Shown in pieces: positions 9,966 to 19,966 of a DNA stretch of 64,000 nucleotides. Numbering within the stretch: position 1 is the first letter of the stretch; every line of letters starts with the position of its first letter. The notes under the pieces were generated by a model. It was not told where the DNA came from, ran no database searches, and worked only from the letters and a program-made list of their open reading frames with translations. The translations under genes and the position numbers were made by a program. Source of the stretch: Herpomyces periplanetae (Eukaryota > Ascomycota > Laboulbeniomycetes > Herpomycetales > Herpomycetaceae); the NCBI GenBank assembly GCA_009733715.1, contig WMKJ01000002.1:186001-250000 (forward strand). Direction: 5' to 3'.

Positions 9966-11508
9966 GCCCTTTTATCCAAAAAAATGTCCATCATCTCGTA
10001 TTCCAAAAGTTCCCCAAATAGGAAAATTTTCCTCACATTTTCCCATCTCATCACGCCAACACCATGCGCCACACCATCTCGTCTCGTCAGCCACCACCAC
10101 AAGCCCCCGTTGTCACGTGACTGCTGTTTGGTGGCGATAAAATTACAAAAAAGTGACGATGTGAAGATTTTGACAAGTTTTTGAATGGTGATGGGATGAT
10201 ATGGGTTGTGTGAAACGATATTTCTGATTAAAACATTCTTGGGGTTATGAAAAATAGTTGATCTACAAATTTTCTGGGTATGTATGCTGTTATATGCGAA
10301 AAGATTACAGTGAAAATTTCCCTATTGTCATAAAATCGATTTTATTTATCGAGATTCAGAAACTTGAATAATCTTGAATCAAACGCCATGGCATGTTCAA
10401 GCTTTCAATGATTCTCCAGTTACTCTTTCTTTGGATAACCGTGCGTTGAATATAAGCAATGCATAAGCATGATTTCCATGTCTAATGAGAAATTCGTAAA
10501 GGCCGTTCCTAGGTACCCTTCTTCTTTATACGGAACATGCTACTATTTGGCCAATGTTTGGAGCTACTAAGATTTTAATCGGTTTAATCTTTACACCTTT
10601 CTAATGTTCCACTAATGTGTATTTTGAATTATTCTCATATAATGCCGGCTCTATAATTCATAGTCCTTCTAGACTGTGCAATTCCTCTCATTTAAACCTT
10701 TTTCTTCCTTTAACACTCGTTACTTTTCCCAGTACTCTCCCATTTAATATAACCCGACAAACCTTGTTCGCCTTCTAACCCGCTTGTCTTCCTACTAACT
10801 TATTTTTCCTTAGTCGAGATACCCTATAATACTCACTTACAAACACACTCATCCGATATATGGTTACTATAAATGATGCTACAATATACTTTTTTCACAT
10901 AATTTTCTCCATTAAAATTCCAGTGATTTGTTGGCTGAAAGCTTTAGTCGAATGTTTAGACTCAATCCACACTTTTTTCTTCATTAATTAACCGGACAAT
11001 TTGAGAATTTTGGTGCGCACGTTCAGTTTTACTGATTGACTGGATTTTTTCCTACCGTTACTCGACCGTTTGCCGTTGCCTCGATCGTCCTTTTAATCTT
11101 GAAAACAGTTTGACACACCTAATGTGTATTAAGAATAATAATTTTTTTAGATATATTATTACTGGGTTAGTATCAGGTCATATACAACCGTGGATACTCC
11201 AAATTTCATTGGATGAATTGAAACGAATCAATGTTTAGGCAAGATTTAGAGCTTCCGGTAAAGAGTACAAGCATATAGAGACTTTGCATGAACCAACCTT
11301 TGGAATGTCAACTTGAGCGTGGAAAAAAATTGGAATTTAATGGTAGACTATAATCAAAGCTAAGAAATATTAAAGCTTTCAAAAGATTTTAGTTACGTTT
11401 AAAACGTATAGAAAACATATTTGTCGTGGGTCAAACGGTTTGGTTAGCATTGATATTTCAGTATTCGATAGATCTTCAATCAAAATTTTCGCAAGCAATA
11501 TATTTACA
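9966..11508. other. Upstream region of PLC1
   Basis: AT-rich with no coding frame I trust. It holds a CACGTGA site about 1.4 kb before the PLC1 ATG and a C/T-rich stretch around 10660-10820. Confidence 0.55.
10114..10119. promoter_or_regulatory. CACGTG E-box (GTCACGTGAC)
   Basis: The fully symmetric ten-base form of the site. It lies in a C-rich block (CCACCACCACAAGCCCCC) between the tentative gene at 9673 and PLC1, so it may mark a separate promoter. Confidence 0.4.
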
Positions 11509-14500
11509 ATGCCCGAATCTGGTTCAACGGCAACGCGCCGATCAAAATTTTTACGACGGTTTTCGCTTGGTGCACATTGTAATTTTCCCCTCCCTCAACG
11601 ATCACCCACATTTGTTAATAGAGATCAGTGTGCAGGCCCTGAAGTATTGCGGAGACGATGGAGCGAGAGTATTAGGGACAGTGAAGACAGTTTATCCCAT
11701 GTATCATCGAATCTAGATATTTTGAAGGGAGAATCGATATCAAGCCAGCGTGGAAATGGTGTATCACACGACTTATTGGGAGAAGAGTTAAATGAAGTCA
11801 AAGATAGTTATTCACTTGATCATGAAGATGCTGTTATGAACTTAAATACCTTAACTGGATGGACAAATAAACTGAGCAAAGGAACTTTTTTAACGAGAAT
11901 AACCAAAAGTAGACGCAAAGTGTTACACTTTCGTATAGACTTTGAAGCTGCTAAATTATGTTGGGAACCTGCAGGCCGTACAAATCAATTATACATTGAT
12001 GATATCCGTGAAATTCGTGTGGGTGACCTAGCACGACATGATAGCGAAGAATTTCCAATCTCAAATGAGCAGTTGGAGAGACGATTTGCCATCATCTATT
12101 CCGATCCGAATAAGTATAATGGACGTAATACTAAATCATTACACTTGATTGCAGACAACAGTTATACATTTCAAATGTGGACGGAAGCCTTAGAAACAGT
12201 TTCTCGAGGAAGAATAGAAATTATGACGGGACTAATGAATGCATCTACACGAAGTCTTTTAATGCTTTGGAGACAATTTATGATCAAAGAATTTGGTGTT
12301 GGTAGCATAAAGGAAAAGGAACGAAGAATAGATTTTACTCACATGAAAAAGATATGTCGAAGTTTACACATATACTGTTCGGAAGTATACCTACGAGACG
12401 TATTTAACTGGGTAGATGAATCGAGTTGTGGATGGATTGATTTCCCACAGTTCCAACGTTTTGTGGAAAGATTACAAGAACAGGAAGAAGTGCGGGAAAT
12501 ATTTTGTCGATATTTAACAAAGAATGAGGTTAGAATGAGTTATGAGGATTTTCGAAGATTTTTGATCGATTCCCAAAAAGTTTGCGTATGGGAGAATGAA
12601 GAACATTGGAAAATTGTCTTTAGAAGGTTTGCGCAAGTGGATGAATCCGGGATTGATCGGGTTAAAAGGCTTAAACGAAATGAATTAATTAAAAGCAATC
12701 ATTTCATAAAAGACGATTGTAAATCGACCCTGAGCTTCAAGGGATTCCAATCATTCTTAACATCATCAACCAACACCGTATTAACATCATCACCGGTCAA
12801 TTTTCGTTTGGATAGACCTTTAAATGAATATTTTGTATCAAGTTCACATAATACTTATTTACTGGGTCATCAATTAGTTGGAGAATCTAGTTCAGAAGGA
12901 TATATTTTTGCTTTGAAAAGAGGATGTCGTTGTATTGAAATTGACTGTTGGGACGGATCGGATGGAAGACCCGTTGTCACCCACGGTCGAACTGGTACAT
13001 CAGTTGTACTATTTTCAAAGTGTATATCAGTTATAACTCATTACGCATTTAAAGCTTCTGATTATCCATTGATTATTTCACTGGAAGTTCATTGTTGTCA
13101 TGAACAACAAATTATTATGTCTCGAATAATTCGAGAGAAATTTGGTAGCCGACTGGTAACTGAACCTCTAGCTACAACGACAGCAATGAATTGTTTGCCT
13201 TCACCTGAAGAACTTAAAGGTCGAGTTTTAATAAAGGTTAAATTTCCCGGGACAAATTCTCCTGTATCATTAATTGAAAATTTGGATAAAAAATCAAAAT
13301 TTGGGGGAGCTTTTTCCAATGATACTCCATCCGAAAATATCTCCAATATTGGATTTCACGGTCCTTTAATATCTACGCCGGGAAATCCTCTATCAGATTC
13401 AAATATTCTTCCGTACGATTGGTCTGATCCACAGGTCAATTCTCGTATTAATGATAATAATAGTGTCAAGCCTGGTAACATATCAAAATCATTGGGTGAT
13501 TTAGGCGTTTATACCCGAGGTTTTAAATTTCAAGGATTCAAGAGTTCCGTATGTCAAACTTTTAATCATGTTTTTTCCATTGGGGAAGCTCGTTTCAACT
13601 TAATGTGTAGGAATAAATCTCCCACCAAAATCGATGTTGAAAGGCACAACATGCGCTATCTCATGCGAGTTTATCCTCACGGACTTAGAGTGGCATCGGG
13701 TAACTTTGATCCTTTGAAGGTTTGGAGACGAGGCGTGCAAATGGTCGCATTGAATTGGCAAACTAACGATATAAACTTACAAATTAACCATGCCATGTTT
13801 TCCGGATTCACTGATTCTACGGGTTACGTTCTTAAACCCTTGGAAATGAGGCCTCGAAATTATCATACATCTGATGTTGATAATCAATCATTCGCCAATA
13901 CTTCCAATACTGTATATCCCTATACTAAAACCCGCAAAGCTCTAAACCTTACCGTTAAAATTATATCTGCTCGCCAACTTCCACGTCCTTCTGGTCCTGT
14001 ATCACAAGCAGATGTTACCCAGATCAATCCATACGTTGAACTTGAAATTCATACGGCTGAGGATAAAGTCCGAAATTTCCTTTCTACCGACTGTCTGGTA
14101 GATCCATCAGTATCTCTTCCTTCAACATCTTCACCATCCTCGGTATCGTCTTCTTCACCGTCACCATCACCATCGTCTCCGTCTCTATCATCTTGCTCAT
14201 CATCTTCATCATTATCATCGACATCTTTATCCGCTAACTCATCTTCCAATCGAATTAATACTATGAGTTCAGCAGCAAATTTCCAGCGTAAACGTACCAA
14301 AATCGTGGAAAATAATGGTTATAATCCAGTTTATAATGAAGGAATTCGGGTTGACTTGAAAACAAAGTATCCTGAACTCGTTTTTCTTCGGTGGACCGTT
14401 TGGCATTCCCCCGATGCGCGCAGTTTTGGTGGTAGTGTATTACTTGCAACATTTACCGCTAAACTGGACAACTTACAACAAGGTTATCGATATCTTCCTC

Positions 14501-14979
14501 TTTATGATACAAACGGTGAACAATATCTCTTTTCTTCACTTCTTGTTAAAATCACCAAAGAAGATGGTTCTGGTTATACCTTTCATCAAAGTTCAAATGA
14601 TTCTTCTAGCAAGATGAAATCTTGTAATACTTATCCTGTACTATCTCATGCTGGTTCACTTCCACCTCCATCTCCTCCATCATCATCATCACCACCACCA
14701 CCACTGCCACCACTACAATCCAAACCTCAATCACCTCCTCTACCGTTATTATCTTCCCTTTCACTTCCGTCATCATCAACCAAGTTAACGTCAACGTCTT
14801 CGTCAACTTTAAGCTTCACTAACCACAAGTCTACAACTTCTTCTCCACCTTCATTATCCCTTTTGACATCCCCCACATCACCATCAGTATGTGAAAATCG
14901 ATCATCAAGTCGTCTTCAAGTGAATCCGGCGAAAATGGTTTCTAATTTCATACTAAGACAAAGATTTAAACCATCATAG
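11509..14979 (+). CDS. PLC1: Phosphoinositide-specific phospholipase C (delta-like)
   Basis: Intronless, 1156 residues from the first ATG. It hydrolyses phosphatidylinositol 4,5-bisphosphate to inositol trisphosphate and diacylglycerol at the membrane. Domains in order: Ser/Arg-rich N-terminus; PH-like region about 108-232; EF-hand-like helices about 245-420; X box from FRLDRPLNEYFVSSSHNTYL, with the two catalytic histidines visible as His447 (SSSHNTYL) and His492 (VVTHGRT); a linker about 590-665; Y box (GFKFQGFKSS to NHAMFSGFTDSTGYVLKP); then C2 (LNLTVKIISARQLPRP). The C2 domain is split by a roughly 65-residue serine-rich insertion (14101-14290), and a Ser/Pro-rich tail follows from 14640. 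Order and catalytic residues match the single Plc1 of yeasts; the length exceeds the usual 750-900 residues because of the low-complexity parts. Confidence 0.96.
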   Translation: MPESGSTATRRSKFLRRFSLGAHCNFPLPQRSPTFVNRDQCAGPEVLRRRWSESIRDSEDSLSHVSSNLDILKGESISSQRGNGVSHDLLGEELNEVKDSYSLDHEDAVMNLNTLTGWTNKLSKGTFLTRITKSRRKVLHFRIDFEAAKLCWEPAGRTNQLYIDDIREIRVGDLARHDSEEFPISNEQLERRFAIIYSDPNKYNGRNTKSLHLIADNSYTFQMWTEALETVSRGRIEIMTGLMNASTRSLLMLWRQFMIKEFGVGSIKEKERRIDFTHMKKICRSLHIYCSEVYLRDVFNWVDESSCGWIDFPQFQRFVERLQEQEEVREIFCRYLTKNEVRMSYEDFRRFLIDSQKVCVWENEEHWKIVFRRFAQVDESGIDRVKRLKRNELIKSNHFIKDDCKSTLSFKGFQSFLTSSTNTVLTSSPVNFRLDRPLNEYFVSSSHNTYLLGHQLVGESSSEGYIFALKRGCRCIEIDCWDGSDGRPVVTHGRTGTSVVLFSKCISVITHYAFKASDYPLIISLEVHCCHEQQIIMSRIIREKFGSRLVTEPLATTTAMNCLPSPEELKGRVLIKVKFPGTNSPVSLIENLDKKSKFGGAFSNDTPSENISNIGFHGPLISTPGNPLSDSNILPYDWSDPQVNSRINDNNSVKPGNISKSLGDLGVYTRGFKFQGFKSSVCQTFNHVFSIGEARFNLMCRNKSPTKIDVERHNMRYLMRVYPHGLRVASGNFDPLKVWRRGVQMVALNWQTNDINLQINHAMFSGFTDSTGYVLKPLEMRPRNYHTSDVDNQSFANTSNTVYPYTKTRKALNLTVKIISARQLPRPSGPVSQADVTQINPYVELEIHTAEDKVRNFLSTDCLVDPSVSLPSTSSPSSVSSSSPSPSPSSPSLSSCSSSSSLSSTSLSANSSSNRINTMSSAANFQRKRTKIVENNGYNPVYNEGIRVDLKTKYPELVFLRWTVWHSPDARSFGGSVLLATFTAKLDNLQQGYRYLPLYDTNGEQYLFSSLLVKITKEDGSGYTFHQSSNDSSSKMKSCNTYPVLSHAGSLPPPSPPSSSSPPPPLPPLQSKPQSPPLPLLSSLSLPSSSTKLTSTSSSTLSFTNHKSTTSSPPSLSLLTSPTSPSVCENRSSSRLQVNPAKMVSNFILRQRFKPS

Positions 14980-15777
14980 CTCGATCAAGGATCAAGTCCC
15001 CCATTTATCCAATTTTAATGAATGACAGCAAGTACTATTTTACGTTCATCTAAACATGGTACGCTTTCTACAACATATCATCACACAAATCCAATTGAAA
15101 CTTTTACAACACTTTCTCCTTAATCCCCATCAAGCCAATGAATTCATCGCCCCTTGAATTTCCTTCTAATCCCCAGAACTTATTTCATCTTCCCTATCCT
15201 CGGCTGGTGTGGGTTTAGATAGTCTCGGAGTATTATTCAACCGATATCCGAGCCTATAAATTCGTCAGATTCGAGTGCGGCACGCTTTGCGAAATTCGCT
15301 TCTTTTTATCAAACATTTCCTTACCTGTTGGTATTGTGTATGTTTAGATTTTGGCCTTGGAAGTTTTAACATCATTTAATTCTACTCGTTATCATCGCGC
15401 TGTGTGGGGCGCTTTTAAATTCGTTTGTGAAGCTTACCAAGTTTACCCTATATCTCATTATCTGCTTCCCTGTACTTTTCCCTTGAAATTTTTTTTCTCG
15501 CGCAAAATCCGAAACTTTGGGTAGCATATAAAAGTCAATTTAGTGCTTATTACAATTGATTTTCGCTGGCGTAGTTTTTCATTTCTTTTGGGTCGTGTGC
15601 GTGAATATTTTATAGTAAAAAATTGTTCAAAAAAAACCCCTCTTCCGTTAAAATTACCCTTAATTAATTCGTCACACTACCCTCAACTTCGGTTTACTGA
15701 ATTTTTATATTTTAATCCTTCTAGGTTCAAAGGTCTACTTTTCCTATTGCTTGGAAGTCTACTTCTACATCATCAAA
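14980..15777. other. Intergenic region and promoter of eIF2-alpha
   Basis: No coding frame of interest. The right half is T/C-rich and carries the TATA box and leader of the next gene. Confidence 0.6.
15527..15534 (+). promoter_or_regulatory. TATA box (TATAAAAG) of eIF2-alpha
   Basis: TATAAAAG 244 bp before the ATG at 15778, followed by a pyrimidine-rich leader. This is the same motif and nearly the same spacing as at the Egh16-like gene. Confidence 0.5.
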
Positions 15778-16882
15778 ATGTCACTAAAGAGTTGCCGGTT
15801 TTATGAAGAAAAGTATCCCGAAGTGGAAAGTTTTGTAATGGTCAACGTGAAGCAGGTATGATCCTTTTATCCTTAAGCGTGAGTTAGTCACTGTGCACAA
15901 GCTTTGAACTTGACTTGTATCACCAAAGTTACTCATGATTACCTTTTCCCTCACTTCTTTTAATACGTACAGATCGCTGAAATGGGAGCTTACGTCAAAT
16001 TGCTCGAGTATGACAATATTGATGGTATGATTTTACTCAGTGAACTTTCCCGACGTCGTATCAGAAGCATCCAAAAGTTGGTTCGCGTGGGTCGTAATGA
16101 GGTTGTTGTGGTACTCCGTGTGGATCCCGAAAAAGGTACATCATTTTAGCCTTTCTTTACTAATTGCACTAACGGCGGGCGTCTACATGCGTATAGGTTA
16201 CATTGACCTTTCAAAACGTCGTGTTTCACCCGAGGATATCGTCAAATGTGAAGAAAGATTTAACAAAAGTAAAATGGTCCATTCTATTATGCGGCATGTT
16301 GCTGAAAATACCAACGTTCCCATGGAAGAGTTATACACTAATTTTGGCTGGCCTTTAAATCGTAAATACGGGCATGCTTTAGATGCTTTTAAGTTGTCTA
16401 TAAGCAATCCCGAAGTATGGAACGACGTAACTTTCCCTAATGATCGAGTTAAAGAAGAACTATTAACATATATAAGGAAAAGACTTACACCCCAACCCGC
16501 TAAAGTTCGCGCTGACGTTGAGGTTACCTGTTTTGGCTATGATGGAATATACGCTGTTAAAGACGCTTTACGATGCGCTGAGGCTCATAACACCAAGGAT
16601 AACTCTGTTAAAGTAAAGCTAGTTTCACCACCTCTCTATGTTTTAACGAGTACTTGTATCGATAAGCAAGGTGGAATATCTATGTTAGAGGCTGCAATTC
16701 AGGCAATTAGCAAGAGTATTACGGCTGCGGGTGGTAGTTGTGTTACCAAAATGGCACCCAAAGCTGTAACAGAAAATGATGATGCTGAGCTACAAGCTTT
16801 AATGGAGAAACATGAACGTGAGAATCAAGAAGTCAGCGGTGATGAAGATGATAGTGATAGTGATGAAGGTATCGTACGTTAA
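15778..16882 (+). CDS. SUI2: Translation initiation factor eIF2 subunit alpha
   Basis: Three exons (15778-15855, 15973-16135, 16197-16882), 308 residues. With beta and gamma it delivers initiator tRNA to the 40S ribosome, and phosphorylation of its conserved serine by eIF2 kinases throttles translation. The S1 domain follows the start ([17 protein letters not shown]), and the phosphorylation loop [15 protein letters not shown] is intact, with Ser52 counting Met corresponding to Ser51 in the usual numbering. Then come the helical domain ([13 protein letters not shown]) and the alpha-beta C-terminal domain, ending in an acidic EDDSDSDEG tail. Length matches the family. Introns of 117 and 61 nt lie inside the S1 region; the second has a CACTAAC branch-point-like motif. 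Confidence 0.98.
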
Positions 16883-17651
16883 TTTATATACACACCATTT
16901 ACCCGAGGAAAATTTGCTTGAACTATACCAAGTTAGCTTTGTTCATACTTACTCGCACACTAATTGTAGTACACTTAAACGGTTTTGTTTAACTGATACA
17001 CATAATATTTTTAATTTTTGTGAACCATCAAAGTATTTTCCACCGTATACTCAGAACTTGAATGTCATTTGCCTGTTGAATTATCGTAAAACCGTTACCA
17101 ATGTATATTCATTTGAAGCCATCATTATGAAATACGTCCCAGCTAGTAAACTTAAATTAACCCATATATTGTTCCGCACCTGTAATATATTTACAATTAA
17201 CCTTAGCGAAACCTTTCATTATCCGTTTCATCATGTAAACCCATTCTATAAATCACAAAATTTTTTTTTCCCTTTTTTGTTCCTACCGTAACCACAAACC
17301 ATCTACGCCCGAATTAGCCTTGTGGGGTACACGTGACGTAAAGAGAATTTTAACGTCATAATTGGGTAAGCAAGGAATGGGGTAAAAATAAGACAATAAA
17401 GATTGTGATATTGAAGAGATGATCAGGTCAAATTGAAAAGCTTTCGAAGGGGAAGGGTGATTTTTCGGGAATATGGGAATGGGTGTAGGAATTACATTTT
17501 AATAGACTTTTAAACACCATGAAGTCGTTAATCATAAAAAAGATTTATCACGGAACATTTTAAATTAGATAGATAAATTGAGTTGTAGAGTTTTACATAT
17601 TCAATCATCGAGGAGAGATAAAACGTGGAGAATAGTTTGGTAGGTGAAAAT
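16883..17651. other. Intergenic region between SUI2 and IMP4
   Basis: The left part is the AT-rich 3' region of SUI2. From 17300 on is the IMP4 promoter with a CACGTGACGT site. No gene seen. Confidence 0.6.
17330..17335. promoter_or_regulatory. CACGTG E-box (CACGTGACGT)
   Basis: Site 317 bp before the IMP4 ATG; it overlaps a TGACGT half-CRE. Confidence 0.45.
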
Positions 17652-18668
17652 ATGCTGGTAAGTTAGGAAAATGTGATTTTTTTTTCTTCGTGACAAAATA
17701 TAATGAACAGTTATCATGACATACCGAACTTATTAACCATATTTGATTTGTGGATATACTGGCCACACAAAAATTTGCTCTAGCGTCGACAAGCCCGCGA
17801 AAGAAGGGATTACCTGTACCGACAAGCTTTAGTTTTAAAAGATGCGGAAATAGCAGATCGTCGAAGACGATTAAAGGAAGCACTTGCAACGGGTAAGCAA
17901 GTGCAAGGTAACGTTATTAATGATACAAAGTTACGTGAAGATTTTCCCTACGACGAATCACGAGCAAATCAAACGGCCGAGGATGAACTTGCCTTGGATG
18001 ATGAATACACACAATTAAGCGGTATAGTTGAACCTCGTATTTTAATAACGACAAGTCGTGATCCAGGGTCTCGACTTAGTACATTTGCGAAAGAAATACG
18101 TTTATTACTGCCAACCTCTGTACGCCTTAACCGTGGAAATCTCGTTCTCCCCAATTTAGTAATGAGTTCAAAAGCTGCCGGACTTACTGATATTATCCTT
18201 TTACACGAGCATCGTGGCACCCCAACCGCTTTAACTATCAGCCATTTACCACACGGTCCAACGGCCAGCTTCAGTTTACATAATGTCAGCTTACGTGCTG
18301 ATATTCCACATTCCATTGCAGGAACCGTTAGTGAAAGTTATCCACATTTAATCTTCGATGGTTTTACCACCAAACTCGGTCGAAGAGTCGTTCAAATCTT
18401 AAAACATCTGTTTCCTGCACGTGATGCATCAGCCACTAGAGTGGGCAATCGGGTGGTGACGTTTAGAAATGAAAATGATTTTATCGAACTGCGACACCAT
18501 GTTTTTGTAAGAACGGGTTATAATAGTGTTGAATTAGCTGAGGTTGGACCCCGGATGACGTTAAGGTTATTTGAGATCCGTGGAGGTACACTTGAAGTTC
18601 GAGATGGGGATATTGAGTGGCATTTGAATCAATTTACTCGAACCAGTCGTAAGAAGAACTATTTATAG
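17652..18668 (+). CDS. IMP4: U3 snoRNP protein Imp4 (Brix domain)
   Basis: Two exons. The first is only six coding bases, ATG CTG (17652-17657), followed by a 126-nt GTAAGT...CTAG intron; exon 2 is 17784-18668; 296 residues. The split is placed because exon 2 opens directly with RRQARERRDYLYRQA and family members begin MLRRQARERR. Imp4 binds U3 snoRNA in the SSU processome for 18S rRNA maturation in the nucleolus. The N-terminal coiled basic segment is followed by the Brix domain (SGIVEPRILITTSRDPGSRL, VRLNRGNLVLPNLV, LLHEHRGTPTALTISHLPHG) and the C-terminal RNA-contact segment (VELAEVGPRMTLRLFEI). Length is as in yeast. Confidence 0.97.
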
Positions 18669-19966
18669 ATTAATCTAACCAACCTGACGGAACTGGGGTT
18701 TTCTTTGAACTTGACTTGTTAAATTTTCGCTAATTCAAACAAAAATTGTTTCACTAATTCCCCATAGTTTATATTCGTAACGTAAAAAGCTGTGTATAAG
18801 TTTTAGTTCATTAGGAGACTAAGCAAACCAACCTATACATACACTAATATTTTACCTACGCCGATGACTTGTAAATTCCAATAATAAAAATATTTACGCT
18901 GGACTATAAATGTTTTCTCTGTTATTCCCGATACTGGTCATTTAATGTATATTCGAAGATATACACTCCCCGATAAGATAACCCGTTAACAATTAACATG
19001 AGAAATATTTAGCAAGGCATTCCACCAATCCATTTCATCTCCCCCCAGGATTACGAACTACTACCAGTCTCATCTCATATCATCAGCCCATCCCACGCCA
19101 CACAGCCCTCTATCAAGTCCTCGGCACAGCCGCAGCCTTAACCTGCCGGAATTCCCGGGTTAACTTCGGGTCGGTTAACTATTACACACCTCGGCAGGAG
19201 TGACTAAGCAGTGGGTGGGATTCGGCGATTTGGCGAGTACGTCAACGTGGGAAAAAGTCTGGCGATTTAACTTGGTTCAAGATACTTCACGATATTCAAT
19301 ATAACAAAAATTTGATTGTGAAATTAATTTTCGAACTCAGGAAATTAATTTGCCTTCTTATCCTTGCTTTGATGTATCGTGAGTTTAATTATCATAACTT
19401 TTTCACACGTTTTACGCCCATTTCAAGGTTCATTGTCGATTGTGAACCCGCGATTTTATCGTTTAACTTCACTACTGTGCTCATGCCTTGGCCAATGCTA
19501 CATTCTTCCTATCTCTTCTATACACCGTAATCTCTTACAACTACTCTTATGATTAAACATCATGCTTCATACCTTTTGAAGCTACCAAAGTCAAAATTAT
19601 CTCACAGTTTTTCACACGCACACTCTAACTCCTTTACACTTTTACACTATCTTCTCTCACATATCCACCCATATTACATTTTCTCTAATACTCTATACAT
19701 TCCATCTCTATATCAACTCTACCCGTCTCATCAACCCATCTCTCATATCTTCAATTTAATCACCCCTCCCCCATTTTACCTCTTGCCTAAATTTTGAATG
19801 TTGAAGCTACTATTAAAGAGAAATTTGTCCTACATAATTGGCTAACTTTAAAGCTCACAGACTAGCTATAGTATGCAAGGTATTGTTTACCCATTCACCC
19901 ATACTAAGCACACTTTTTGACTTGCCTTGCTTTACCTTTTCTCTTGTCATTTCGCACTCGATTACC
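18669..19966. other. Intergenic region and promoter of UPF1
   Basis: A GC-richer block at 19060-19260 holds two GTTAAC sites and a 7-bp inverted repeat CCTGCCG/CGGCAGG with about 50 bp between arms. From 19500 the + strand becomes C/T-rich up to the ATG. No gene seen. Confidence 0.55.

Noticed and set aside
16812-17291. 159-codon + frame overlapping the end of eIF2-alpha
   Set aside because: It starts in another frame inside eIF2-alpha and runs through its AT-rich 3' region without a domain.
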